From the NCBI GenBank assembly GCA_035041965.1, contig JAPYMA010000583.1, positions 1 through 64,000 of the forward strand: DNA of 64,000 nucleotides, written 5' to 3'. The translations under genes and the position numbers were made by a program. A model generated the notes under the pieces. It made no database searches and was not told where the DNA came from. It saw only the letters and a list, made by a program, of their open reading frames with translations. Positions within the stretch are counted from its first letter, which is position 1. Every line of letters begins with the position of its first letter. Source of the DNA: Anisakis pegreffii (Eukaryota; Nematoda; Chromadorea; Rhabditida; Anisakidae). Below, piece by piece: positions 38,892 to 52,552 of this stretch.

Positions 38892-41422
38892 CTATCAGTA
38901 AGTCTTCGGAATGTCGAAGGGGAATCTATCCCGGCAACCCGTCCTTCACCCGCACATTTCTTCCGCTGAATGTTACTGAACTGAATATACTCTTCATTCA
39001 GAAGCAGCTCGCATCATATTTAGTTCAGTCAAAGTAAACTCAAATTCGATAAATTTATTTTTCACTTCTCAATATTTTGCGTACTAATGCCACAAGCAAA
39101 CGAACGATAAAGCTGCGCCTTTGCAACAAACAAACCATAAAGATATGACATCAGAGAACGAATTTTAAAAATTAGACGAATTGTTGTCTAGTAACATAAA
39201 AGCCGTTTAATTCAACTGGACGCATATCAGTGATGTATTACAATAGTAATCATAACAATAATAATAACATCGTTATCATTATTATTAATTCCATTATGAT
39301 ATTTATGTACTAATGTTTCATACTACTACTTACATATGAAGGAGCATTCAATAAAAGCTTTGCTCAAAATATTGAAAATGAAAATGGAAGCCATTCATGT
39401 TTACAAATTAATCCCGTGATACGCACGTGCTTAAAGCAGTAAATACTTATACAATGATGCTAACTAGCAATGATTGATCATCGCGTTTTCAATAATATCA
39501 ACTTACACGCCAGAAATCAAAACAAAAACAATAAACAAGATTAGTTATTCGAGTAATTAAGCGGATAAGAATGATTGTTTGCAATAAATGAACGAACAAT
39601 CAAAATAAATTTTGAAATGAATCATCAGAGGGAGAGAGACGAACAACTCGTTAAAGCATTGATTTAATTATGATCATAAAATATCGGAGAATGGGCAAGA
39701 CAACAGATAAAAAGAAACAAAAACGAAACTGATAATGATGATCAGTGGTGATGGTAGCACAGAAACCCGTACCACAACACAAATTATTTCGTAAAAAAAG
39801 GCTTTTCCCATCGATTGCTGAACGAGCAAAACGACAAATTCAAAAAATGCCATATTCAAATTTCAGTTATCAGCAAATCAATTCATGAAATAGCAACCAA
39901 CTTTTCGTTTTCCAAAGAGCATTTTGAATACAAAAACGGAACAAAAACTAAAGTGTAAAAAAAACTATTCACTACTTATTTCATCAACAGTCTAATTTTG
40001 CGACAAAAATCACCTAAGTTTTTAAAATAACAAATAATAAAACGTCGAAAAAGTGTATAGGAAATGAAGAAATTGTCATAATCTAAATTGCTAAATTACT
40101 GTTGCTCATAAATGTTGTTAAACAAATTGAGAATAGCCAAGTGATCAGATGTGATGCCTCAACTTCAGGACAAAATTGTCCTGAACACAAATAACAGCAA
40201 GAACGAAATTAGAAAAAACGGAAAGCTTCAAAACATCATACGAGGAGAGAACAAGAGTAATACTCCGGAAGACGGAATATGTTTACCGGAGATAGAGAGA
40301 GAGATAGCACGACAGCAAACTTGGGAAAAAGGAGACTTCAATGAATACTACAATTTAAATGCTAAATTACGAACAACCCAATAATATTTTAAACTACTCG
40401 ATTCCAAATTTTTACAAATAATGAAAATGAAAACACGAAACCTAACAACGACAAACTTGAAAACATACATCTTATTCATAAAATACATTCGCACGACTTT
40501 AATACATCGAAATTACAAGTACACAAAAAGCTGTTTATAACTACCTGTAAAATCTTCAACAAAAGTAAAATGGAAGAATGCTGCAGTCAAAAGCATATTT
40601 TCTCGGGAAATACGCAAACATTCATCAAACGAATCAAATCATTTCACTTTACCAACAACAAAAAAATCGATAAAACTGCATAATGAAAAGATTCGTACCT
40701 TCACAGGTCTTCGTCATCATCAAAGACGACCTAGATTGAAAAAAAAGAACACAAAAACAGTCATAATGAGCCAGCTAAAAAAATATTCATAAATGAACAA
40801 AAGCAAAACAAATCAACAAGTTTACCGTTCTTGCGAAGAGGTAATTGTTAGTTATGGAAAATTAATTAAATGAATGAATAAATTACGAAACAAATGAATA
40901 AATGAATGAATTATCCTCGGAAAACTGGCATGAACCGATTGTCCTATATTTAGGATATTTGCAACATGTCAATATCATGAAACTGAACAATACGATCACA
41001 AAAAAATGTAAAGCAATCGCATTCGATGATACATGAGAGAAATTCAAAATTAAAACAAATCCAAATTAAATACAGCATTGAAAGCGGATTCAGTTAGCCA
41101 ACTGAATAATGGCAGCAATAGCAAATTAATATGTGACCACTATATTATCGATCTAATTAAACTAACTCAACACATTCTGCCAAAAATGTTCCACATAATT
41201 AGTAACAAAAACGTCGTAAACTAAATTATGTGGCGCGAAAAAAATTCGAATATATTGCTGAATTAAACAACAGAAAATGGTGCTGTTCGCAAAATCCAAT
41301 TGAGATTACTTAAACAATATAGTACAAAATTTCAACTTTTCAAATGCTGTTAGTTGACGATCAAAAACACCGAAGAAAGAAAACGGAAGAAAAGAGGTGA
41401 ATCACAAAAAAAATGTCACGAA
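38892..41422. other. no gene recognised
   Basis: AT-rich sequence between the unassigned exons and the MTSS1-like stop codon. It holds a 77-codon plus-strand frame (40151-40384) without resemblance or splice context, and a 32-bp minus-strand segment at 40699-40730 flanked by a good acceptor and donor whose phase does not join to the exon at 38891. Either could be part of an unseen gene. Confidence 0.4.
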
Positions 41423-44400
41423 CTAAAGAAACCGGCTTGGGTAAGGTTCACGATTAAGATCGGTTGAAGATCCTTTCGATGATGCATATTCGAACGATGC
41501 ACGCACGTCCGCTACTGATGGTGCATTCGTTGTTGCAGATGTTATCGTTGAATTACGTCGTTCGGGAGGTGCTGGCTTACAACTTCCTGAGCGCAGCCGA
41601 ACTGTCTGATGAGTTACGGCAATTGATTGTGCCGAATTGCAATACGAATCCAGCTCGGATCCAAGTTTATCAATTTGTTGAATTGTCTCTGCTATCAGTG
41701 AGTTCGCTTTGTATTCGGCAGCTGCAAGTTAAAACAATATAACCAAGGTCGATTCCAAATATGGAGAACGAGAAGAAAGAGAGACGAACTAGTCACTAGT
41801 CAACTAGTGATCCAATTATATCAATCTCATTTGTTCTTCAGATGGTTCTCCAATTCAGATCGATGATATGACTCAATCAACAACCACAACAAAAACCAAC
41901 AACTATTTGAAGCCACAGGATTGAATTGCGTATTGGATGGCAAAGATCGGCATGGTGGTGAGCCATGAGGGCCGCGTTCATCACAAGCAAAACTTAATGG
42001 TCTTGACGGTCGATGATTGAATGGCTCACGGGAAACGTCTGTTGATGATGCATATGCAGAACCATTACGTTGTGAAATATTCACCACCTCAAGTTCATAA
42101 ATCAATTAATCGCCCTATCATAATCACAGCTGATAACAATTAATCAACAAGTTTTCGAGAGGTTCGAGAAAGGAGACTATTTCAATGATGAATACGCCAA
42201 ATCGCAAACATGCACTCGAGTACATGCATTATGAAATGTTTTGCTAAACAGAATAATGTGCTGATGATCAAATTAACAGCTGTTAAGATATGCAAAATTA
42301 CCATTTCATTAGAACCGTAGATCACAGAACAGCTAATTACAGCCCACACAGCTTATCAGGATTTATGGATCTCATTAACGAGTCGCTTCCATTTGTATTC
42401 GCAAACCCTTTTTTTACTCATCTTTTTGACCATACTACGGAACTTCAGTATCATTTATATTCCGTAAACACTTGGCTTACGAATCAACAGAGCATGCTTA
42501 ACGCGTCCCGCTAGTTAAATTAAAATTTACAAATCAGTTCCCGCTCGAGATGCTTTGCTGCCGTTAGTTTTCAAGTTGTCTTGATGAATGAGATATGAAT
42601 TGCGATACACATACCTGATCGGGATGTGCTTCATTAAAATCAGGAATTATTGAAGAGACAGATGATGAGCATGAGATATTCCTTTTGGGTAAAGGTGGTT
42701 TTGATGATGATGGTGGATGATGATGTGACGAAGACGGTGGTGAAAAGGTATGTGCATTCAATTTACCTCGTCTCGGTTGCTCCACAACCGAGATTGTATG
42801 TGCTCTTATCGACGAACTGCCGCTGCTCACTTGACCACCTGTGAAACGAATGAGATTACCCTCACTAAAATATCAAGTTCGGATTGTTTAGCGGACCCGG
42901 GTTAACACTATCAGAGTTTGGTTTACGGAAAAGCATGACTTTTATAAGATCTATGAAATCAGGATCTACGAATTATTAACTGCCCTCTTTTTAAATAGAA
43001 TTCACAGATTTCCTTTTTGTTCTTGAGTTTAGGGATGCTTGATTGCGGGATTAGATTAGATTCGTCTCCAAAGCAGCCAGTTTGATGAAAGGCGATGAAC
43101 GAAAAATGAAATGATGTTTCTCTTCGGAAAACATTCGCACTGCTTCAGTCGTATTCATCACCTAGCAAAAGATTTTGAGAGAAAGGGAAGTTGAAGCTGT
43201 TGTCACGTTGTCATTAAATATACTAATCAACACTTACTCAATTCTTTCGTGACAACAGCAACAATATACGACCGGCCATCAACCACAGAAGGAAAAATTT
43301 AAAAGAAGTCAAAGTAACGAAAGAAGTAAACAAAAGAACATAGATAAATACACTGGAAAGATGTTGGCCATGTGATAGTGGTTGGCGATGGAGACGGTGC
43401 ACGTACTGCAGCATCGTCGTTTGGTTGCTTGTAGATGCACGAGGAACGACTGAGAACACTCGCTGTGGAACCACTGCCTGTTACCGTAGCAACATTCCTC
43501 GATGAAAGACAATTCCTCCATGAATAGTCAGATCCTTTATGAATATCGGACAAAATTGTCTCAATCATTGCACATGCATCCACTGATCGCACTGTTGACT
43601 GTAAATGCTCGGCTACTTGCTTCACATGTGCACTCTCTTCGAGCAAACACAACTCGTTGTTCTATAAACCATTCACTTATCAATGATTATACTCATTCTA
43701 TCGTTCCATGTCGGCATATCCCTTTACTAGGATGTCATGATTTCAGACTATAGGTTCACGCTTGGGTTGCTTAAGAAAATTTTTTTTGAAACCCTCATTT
43801 TTGAAAGATGTAACGGTTCGAAAGAGTAGCGATATCATCAGAAATCAACTTCGGCAGACAACAATGATTGAATTTCACTTGGTTGTGCACGAAAGAATCT
43901 ACGAACACACAAAGTGATAGCTCTTTTGTCAGTAATTCACGCGAATGCGAGATGGCGAAAACGCCACATCTCTCATTAGAGAGTTCTTAAAAATCAACAT
44001 ATCTGATAAAAACGTATAGAACCGAGAATGCACTAACGAGGACTGGGAGTAGTGCCGATATGAAAAATGACAATTGATTTCTTTGCTCAACAAGTAACGA
44101 ATAACACATCCGTCTTTGTTCATTTACCGCCGACGAATCGATAGCACCTTTATGCGAACGTGCCTTGAAATATATTCATAAAAGTGAACTTCTTGAGAGC
44201 CGACAATTTTTCAGTAATCCGATTTCATTCAACTTTCACTCAAATGAACCCTTGAAGAAACAGATTACTGACTTGTGAGTCTTTATGATGGGTGTTTTGA
44301 GATTATTCATTTAAAATTTAAAACTACTGTGAGCCGATCGAACCTTGCGGCAAAATTTGTGTGCCTGACGATCCATTTCCGAAACACGTTGTTTCCACTG

Positions 44401-45128
44401 ATTACCTTTGTTCTGAATACATAAAGCAAGTTGATCGGTTAAAGCATCTGTTAAATTCCGAAGTCGATTCTCGATCGAACGTTGTCGCATACAAACACGC
44501 GTTAAACATGCACCCATATCACGTGTGGCCCCTAAATAAGACGAATATTTTACTTCATCACTCCTCCAGCCCATTCAAATTATTCCTTTCAAATGCGTAC
44601 GTTTTAGAAGCAATACTAATACAATTAAAAGACTGATACCGAATGGAAGAATAACTGCTAAACTTTGCCTGTGATTACCTTTGAGATTGTTTGCAGCATC
44701 TCCAACTGACTGTATAGCATCAACGAATGCACTCATGCAACTCAAAGTAGTCTTTAACTGTGATGCAAGTTTGAGTGCTTTTTGTGAGACATTTTCCCAT
44801 GCTGGATACATTACCTAAACATAAGGTTTGTAGCATTTGAGTTTTATAAATTATCGAAATTTCTAGTACTGGCGTTCTCTCTACTGTTTCTCAGTGCAGC
44901 ATTAAAAATGAAACGGTTTTATTGTGGGTGGTTTTTAAAACAACAGTTAAAACTGAGCAATCCTATCGTAAACAGCGGTGACTATAACAGACTGATTCAT
45001 TGTCTTCATCGATTTTAAATTTAATGATTCAATTACAAACTGATACAAGAATGAAGTGAAACCTTCATATCTTGAACAACACTCTGATACATCGAAGCAA
45101 GTGCATTAAATTCAGCATCGCAATCCAT
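41423..45128 (-). CDS. I-BAR (IMD) protein of the MTSS1/MIM family
   Basis: Exons (minus): 45063-45128, 44679-44814, 44344-44531, 44128-44163, 43968-44042, 43352-43661, 42615-42838, 41904-42087, 41423-41721. They join in phase to 505 residues plus stop. Family signs in the IMD: MDCDAEFNALASMYQSVVQD, YPAWENVSQKALKLASQLKT, GACLTRVCMRQRSIENRLR, SRFYTFLSDM, and HKGSDYSW just after it, as in MIM. The rest is Ser/Pro-rich, with KPPLPKRN and PPERRNSTIT. Such proteins bend PIP2-rich membrane and link it to actin. The ATG at 45128 follows CTAATTCAG|TTAACG, which could be a spliced-leader acceptor. The IMD lacks roughly 45-50 residues compared with human MIM between QWKQRVSEMDRQAHKFCRK and SRFYTF. No WH2 motif was seen at the end. 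Confidence 0.88.
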
Positions 45129-48100
45129 CGTTAACTGAATTAGTTGCCTTTGATGAGGTAATTGTTGTATAAACGATCGCAGATGATGAACCAATGCCTC
45201 TTGATGGAACTTGCCTCAAGCAATACCTATAAATTAAAATAAATACATGTCACTCCACTGAACCGACCTTTTTCTACTTGCTGCGTCTGAAAAAATTCTA
45301 CATTAAGCGAAACATTCTAAACTTCAAAAAGGTACGTCCGCCGTATGCCACCCAAGGCGCTAGCCCGTCTGCGCTCTGGCCTCAAAGAAAAGAGAAATGA
45401 GCACACAATGAAAACATCCTCGAATAATTCAGCGTTCAAAAATCAATTTGATCCACTGTCCAATATATATATGTATCAGATTCTCCAACTGGTACTACTA
45501 GATTATTTGGTGGGAAGTGCTTTCGAAATGAGTTAAAGTGTGGAATCGGGTGAGGTTCGATGATTGATGTGTGCAGATTACGGTATAATACAACGAATGT
45601 TGACGAAAGCCAGAATACATATTTCACAGAAAGCTAAAATCTGTGTTAGAAGCCTTTTTCAATTTCTAAGTCATGAGAAACGTTTTCAAGAAGTCAATTC
45701 ACCGAAATAACTAACGTCATGTAACGAAGCTGAAATTTTAACTGCAGGTTCTACTCAGCCTCGTCTTTCCTCTTGCAGATTCCCGGTTGATTTTGAGCAC
45801 TTTTCTATTTTTCCGGAAAACATCGATTGTCGATTTTCGATAGTTCATCAGAAAGTTAGCTGTTTCTTAGAAACCAAGCAAAATTGCCCGACGATACCTG
45901 AGCTTTTCAATAACGGAGAATTTGGCAACTCTGACGGTGTGGAGAAACGATCGTGTTGGTGGATGAATCTGAAAATAGTGTCACTTTGAATACAATGCTC
46001 CTGATATTGCTAATCTTATAATCTAACCTGATCAATCGTCTTGAATTGACAGATGAAACCAAGATGAGATTGCTTATGAAAACTTACCAGAGCAAATCAA
46101 CTTGACTTAAATTGCTCAATTGATATTATTTTGAATACAGAACTGTAAAAAAGGTGATAAAATTTATTCACTGATATTCATTATTTCAGCTGAAAACATA
46201 TCACAAATATACAATAGTACCTTAAGTATTAAACGCTACTAACTAATGATGACTACAACAGTTACAACAAGAAAGAAAACACCAACAATAAAAATAGCAA
46301 TGAAAACAGTTGTAGTAATTAAAGATAGGAATAATGATGATGATTAATACTCACAATGGTAATCCAAAAAACATTTCCAGGAACGTGAATAACATCAAGA
46401 TTTGTTACGTTCATTCCACCCGTTCAGCTGTGCTGTTCTATTCTGTCCCCGCACCCCAAAATTCCAACACCCTCCTGTTCCGACTCTCTAACCTTTCGTT
46501 CTGTCCCATTTCGTACGTACACCTAACAGCTGCGGAATCAGTTTGTGACTGTCAATCGAATCAGATCGTATTCAATAAAACATTATACGGATACCAATAC
46601 TATCATTTTCAAGCTCTCTAATTTCTCGAATTTGCGCGGAAATTCAAGCGCATTTCACATTGTCAGATGCCATGAATTGGGAAGTATCAAAATGGTATAC
46701 AATTTTTGAATTTTGACGAGCACTTAGCATAATATGGATGATTTTTTGGAGCTCTCTCATAACGAAACGATATCACTACAGGAATGTTAAAAGTACCACC
46801 TTCAAGCTCCCCTTACTTTCAGATTCGCATAGCTCGAGTAATTTTATGAGTAGGTGACTAAAAGTGCAGCAGATTTCTCTTGATGTGTAGTTGCATGTGG
46901 AATATGTTATCATGCTAAGAACTGTAAGACATTTCGGTAACATTGTATTGGCAAATAAAGTGTAATACGCTACAGCAGCCAACGTCAACCTCCAGTTCAC
47001 GAGCCAAAATTGGCTCGTTTTCAGTAATATTTGGCCCACCAGATGAAATTGTGCATTTGATTTTAAAGGGATAAAAAAAAGAAGAGAAAAAAGGTTATAA
47101 ATTATTTAGCTACTATACCGAAAATTTCCGACACAGAATTTCCTAACAGACGACTAACTGTGACGCCGACACATACATTTTATTACTGGTTACGTGTCCA
47201 CACGTAATCCCTCGACAGTACTGCGTTTGCGATATTTTCACGAGTACTACATATGCCATTTTCAGTTACCGTTTTCATTTCGCACATAAAGTTTGCACTC
47301 TGCTCTTTATGATCGTACTAACTTTGAACATGCTCACTACATATGTCATGTCCAGAACACGTGCACTCGCAGGTGTTCTGAACAACTCCTCCGTGCTTAT
47401 ACCCAATTTATGACTTCTCGTTTAAGAAAACTTCTATGTTGTTGAGTAAATATTGCAACTTCTTCACATATAGATTCATATAAAATGCCCATTTCGTTTT
47501 GAACAAGCGTACGCATTGATTTTAATCAAGAGTACTCGATATGTCATGTTCAGTACACCTTTACCATATGACAACCACCACCTGAACAGATGCACTCCTG
47601 AAACGTTTGTGTTGCTCTGAGAACTTTTTTAATGATTTAACATACTGATGATGCTCTTCGGAAGTAGTTTCATTTTTCGTTGCGCACTTCTTATACACCA
47701 ATAAATTCCTCAAATATGATTTTAAATAGTTTTCTTATTCTCACACTAGGAAATGTCCATAATTCATCGCAGCCAATATTCTTTGTCGTCTCTCATCTGA
47801 GAGACGATTCTCTGACACCAGCAAGTGATCAACTTTATTTTTGGAAGTGCTTACTGAATTTTCGTCCGTTCGACATCAATGCCAACGTAGGTGATTACAA
47901 TGAATCTAAACTTCAGATGCAGCCATTCTATCTGCAAAGAGATGCCAAAGAACTAAATCAATGAAAAAGCATTCAAGAAGTTATTTGCAAACGATATAAT
48001 TTATTTATTGTTTAATATAAACATATACATTACAAATATTATGCGTACACATATGTAATACATCTGGTGGGCAAAGTGAAAAGTGCACCAACAGAGATTA

Positions 48101-48174
48101 GATTTGATAACAATATACACAAGAGTTGTTATCGTTGACACAAAGCTGACAGACAACAAACATGCAGATTAGTA
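45129..48174. other. no gene recognised
   Basis: Between the MTSS1-like start and the tetraspan stop. A moderately GC-rich patch near 45333-45390 (ACCCAAGGCGCTAGCCCG) could be an untranslated 5' exon. A frame of 88 codons on minus at 46776-47039 has no family resemblance. Around 47.23, 47.33 and 47.53 kb a motif like ACATATG(C/T)CAT...CAG recurs three times, too loosely to call a repeat family. Confidence 0.45.
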
Positions 48175-49898
48175 CTATCCAAGAGGTTCCTGAACTTCAT
48201 CAACCCGTCCGAGTGCAAGCTCCAACTCAGTGTTCTGTTGCTTTAATTGCTTTCTACGTCGTTCATGTGCGCATCTATCACGGAAATACACTGAACATTG
48301 GTAAAGTACTCCCATCAGACATACCTTCAACAAATACAAATCACCTACAGCTTCAATAGAACGGAAGATAGTATTTGGTTCTAATCAAGCAACATTTTTC
48401 TCGTGATCTACAACTGTCATGGAAGAATGTTGAAGTCATTTATGAACATTCATCTTCGCAATGTACATTCAGTTAACGCCATTCCAAGCAAAACTTAATG
48501 ATTACAAATGGACTGCTTGGAAATGTGATCGAACAACTAACTTTATCAGCCTCTAATTCACACGAGAATATAGGGCAATTAACCATTCACTGGATAATTT
48601 CTGTACAAATCTACATCATACTATCACATGGAAGGGAAAATACTTCATGATAAATTAATATTACTTGTAATTTTCGAGTAAACGTTATTTCTTGTTTTTT
48701 TTTTCAAAACTTAAAAATAAACTAATAATGAAGGCAACCAACCACAAGAACAGTATAAATAAACAATGGCAGAACAAGATTCAACGAGCGCAATGAACCA
48801 GTGAATGGCAACGACGAATGCGGTTCTCTAAACTCGTCGTAAATCAACATCACCAACGATGAGATATCTGCGAAACAACCCAACGTGAGCTGCAAGAATC
48901 TCTTCAGTGTTTCTCTCATAAATAGCAATTATCAAAGGTCTCATAGAGAGGAAGGGGGGGGGGGGATTTGAGAGTGCTAGCGGGGAATGAACAAGGTAAA
49001 GAAATCGTTATTGACTGATTTCTCAGACGATTCTTCCGTAGTTGTCCAATAACGCTTTCAAAATGCTTGCCTAACACAAGGAATTAATTCCTTTCATAGT
49101 ATCGACGCACTGTTAATGACTTTCACGAAATAAACTTATTGCCTCAGAAAATCAGCTTAAAATTGCATAAGGTCAAAATTTTCAGAACATCATAAAAACA
49201 AGTTGTTAATCTGATGATAAGAAGTTGAAATGTTGATTGACGATTGCAGGCAATGATCAGTTAGGAATGATCACTTAGACTGCGATGAAATCAATCAACA
49301 TCATGCTTGCTGCATTGCTATGTTTTGAATGATGAACGATTGAAACAGAGATAATAAACCTGCGAAACGGCGAATGGTATAATAAGTGTTCGCTTTTGTT
49401 GCCAAAGCGCCAAATACATGATTCCAGCAAAAGGCAATTGCAATATACGACATAAAAAAACGATCGAGAAACCAGCGTTGAAATTGTGATATTTGAACTC
49501 ATCTCGCGAGAGAAGGTAAAGAATTCCTTGAAAAGAACAACAAAAACTATCATTGAATCAATGAACCATTCTTCATGTTGATCATTATCATTTGATGAAT
49601 GCTTTATGCTGTGTTCAGGTATAATATACTTTGTAATTACTATAATTATAGATACATGAAAAATTATCGGATAATAAAGTGTTCACTGATCAAATACTCG
49701 TCTGTTTACGTACTGTAAGATGTAAAACGTTTTTCAAATGAAATTACACGTACCGATAACAATTTCGTGAAAGACAAGTGTAACAACCACAAATGTGCCA
49801 ATTTTCGCATGAAAAATCGAAAAACAACACCGATATGCTGTTGAATCAAAAAATCGTTGCTCAGCATCATCGATATCACGACGGGAAATCGTCTCTTC
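48175..49898 (-). CDS. LAPTM4-like tetraspan membrane protein
   Basis: Exons (minus): 49754-49898, 49360-49526, 48739-48889, 48175-48290; phases agree (192 codons seen). Four hydrophobic segments appear: IGTFVVVTLVFHEIVIGILYLL, then GFSIVFLCRILQLPFAGIMYL, a third in SQLTLGCFADISSLVMLIY, and LVLPLFIYTVLVVVYF. The motif YRCCFSIFHAKIGT before the first segment recalls the CC...H.(R/K).GT start of LAPTM4-type lysosomal proteins and related nematode families. A charged cytosolic tail (RDRCAHERRRKQLKQQ) ends at TAG. The first exon shown is entered by an acceptor (TCAGTTTCAG|GAAGAG), so the true start is upstream; the segment at 52625-52681 is a candidate. Localisation to lysosomal membranes is inferred from the family only. 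Confidence 0.72.
48954..48965. repeat. run of 12 G
   Basis: Twelve consecutive G on the plus strand (C on minus) in the intron upstream of the third exon of the tetraspan gene. Could be a real homopolymer, a G-quadruplex former, or an assembly-length artefact. Confidence 0.9.
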
Positions 49899-52552
49899 CT
49901 GAAACTGAGAATATACAACTTCGAGAAACTTCAAAATGTTTTAAGAATTCCGCTGCTATTCATTGATAGATAATGAATATTTGCAGAACTGTTGCTAATG
50001 ACGGGACTCTTAATTTAATTAACGCTTCGATGATTATTTATGAGATTTTATCGAGAATAAATTCTGTTTTCATCACCATCATTCAAAGAAAGGTGTTTGG
50101 TACAAAAACTAAGCAACCTGCTCAAAGCCATCAATTGCATTGAATGCTCTTGCGCCATAACGTCGCAATTTATAATTCGCAGCATTCATAATTTTGAACT
50201 TGCTTCATTAACTGGCATTTGTTGAGATCAAATGAGCGGCTGCAATGACTTTTTTATATTGCGTCATCGATTAAAACTGTCAAAGAAGCAGTTGACGACC
50301 AAAAGTACTGTAACTACAGCGTGCATTCAATTTGTTGATCTAATAAGATGATTGAAAAAATGCATCACATACTCTTTACTAAAATAAGTTCCTTATTCGC
50401 TTATTCTCTACTATTTTGACTAAGACTAAATAATATCAAGCATGCTGCCTTTCAGTGAATTTCAATCGTCAGCTCAACAAACTTTTTACTTGATTGATGT
50501 CGTTACTTTCGTATTGAGTAATTCGTCGAGAATGACCTGAACATTCGACATACTTACTGTTGCACTTTCCCTATATGCATTTTCGAAAAGTAAGCTAACG
50601 ACAAATTGATCAGTTTCCTAATGAACTATTTGCCACAAATAGCTATCAAAAAATGGGAACGCATGACACAGCAAAAAAAAAGCTGAGAATTCTACGAAAC
50701 GCTGAAATAAACTCTATGAAACAGAATGATTTTTACTGTGAATGACGTTAGTTACTTGGAATTCACACAAACATTTACACATCTCGCATTTACCTTTATC
50801 CAATTAGTTCACTCCTTGAAGAAAAGCACACTGAGACAAAACAGTGTGTTTAGTGACAAATCAATGAACAAGTTCATAATGAAACAATATTGTTATTATG
50901 ATGAGTACTGTAATATGTATTTGCATTGTTAGACATAGACATGTGAGGGTGTGTTATATATAAATGATCAAGTGAATAAAAACATGATATGAATTTAAAA
51001 AAACAAATCGGAACGTTTTAGCAGAACGATTTGAAAAAGTGCACTGCAACTGATTGCACATGAGACAGGAAATGGACGGATGAATGAACGAGTTTTACCT
51101 GCAATCATTCGTCATTATTCACCTCATATTTCACTCACACTAGCAATTCAATTTCGATTACTGTTTGATGTTCAGATCAGTTCTTAACATTTAGGGGGTC
51201 AATTACATACTTAGTTGGCAGCAATGAGCACTGTAAAAATTTAAGGGAGTTCATGTGCATTCTGAAGAGGATAATTTCGTCGTGCGCGGCCACAAGTGGT
51301 GATTAGAAAAGATTTCAGAAAAATTGAGGGAGAGAGGCGGGATGATTCATAAATTGTAACATGAGTTCAGCGTTTCAAGACTACACGAATAGTGATTTTC
51401 GAATGAAGTTGTTTAAATTCTCTCACGGTCAGGTTCATTAGAAACCACATGGAATAATGCATAAGATAAGCTCGCTTGAAGAGAAGTGCGCTTGTACAAG
51501 TTTCTGTTTGAAAAAGGAGAAGGAAAACTTATCAATGAAATGAGAGCGCATCGCATGAAAAGTTTAGCAACAATACAAAGAGAACATGAGTAAATCTGTA
51601 AGTCATCGCAGTCTACTGAGGCATTTTGCAGAATGAAGACGATCTATAAAAGATGAAAAAATTTCCACGTTGCAAACTGTCAACAGATTGAAAATAAACG
51701 ATACTGGGTGTTATAAAGTCAACAATCGAGCTAACTGAGCGACGAAAGGGTATTTTTGGAAAAAAATTTTTTTCGTTCTTCAAATTCGCTCCGATTCATG
51801 GAGGCAATACTCATGCATATTGTCGTTCAACAAATAAATGAATGAATGCCATCAATCGCCATTACTTCACGTACCACTATTATGCCAGTGGGAAAATTTG
51901 ACTGAAAAACGCAAATAACGATAAACTTTTTGGAGGGTTGACATATGATGAAAGCACTGCATACTCACATACTTGTTATGTTATATTCTGGCTTCATCTG
52001 GCTTTAACTCACACTTTTATTAGGCGCACAATTTTTTGAATCAGTTCGCTCGAGAGCTGTTTTTTTAGGTTTTTTCCACAAAGTACGAATCCGAAAAAAC
52101 ACCTCACAAACATAAAGAGACGAGCAAATAAATTCGAAGCAGTTTTCTTCTGCTCATATGCGGAAATTCGAGTGTTTTGTCATAGATATTTGATATGATT
52201 TATGAGTATATACCTTGCAATTGCAATTGAGTGAGTGTAGATCTCAAATAATTTGTTTCAGTCTTTACATGATAATAATTTTGAACGAATAGCGTCTTTT
52301 CGAGCATATATGCATACACACATATTCATAGAACGTTTGCATCAACTGCAGTGCATAATGATAATTGCTACTGCAAAAGTGAAAGTTCATCAATGAATCG
52401 AAATTGCTCATCATGTAATATTCATTGGAATCAAATGAAACAATAACATGATCATATTGACAAGATATTTTCTGATGAAAATCGATACAACAATGAACAA
52501 TCGATAAATGAAGAAAAATCGTTATTATTTATAATAGAATGCCAGAAATGAT
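49899..52552. other. no gene recognised
   Basis: AT-rich sequence, either intergenic or a 2.7-kb intron of the tetraspan gene if the upstream exon is real. Open frames up to 68 codons without resemblance; no repeat structure noticed. Confidence 0.45.

Noticed and set aside
38641..38960. A structured noncoding RNA (RNase P/MRP or similar)
   Set aside because: The GC-richer island is better explained by an open, splice-flanked frame on the minus strand; no RNase P/MRP core motif was recognised.
40151..40384. 77-codon plus-strand frame as a gene
   Set aside because: No splice context, no resemblance, composition of AT-rich chance frames.
46776..47039. 88-codon minus-strand frame as a membrane protein gene
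   Set aside because: Hydrophobic content is typical of AT-rich frames; no family resemblance or splice partner.
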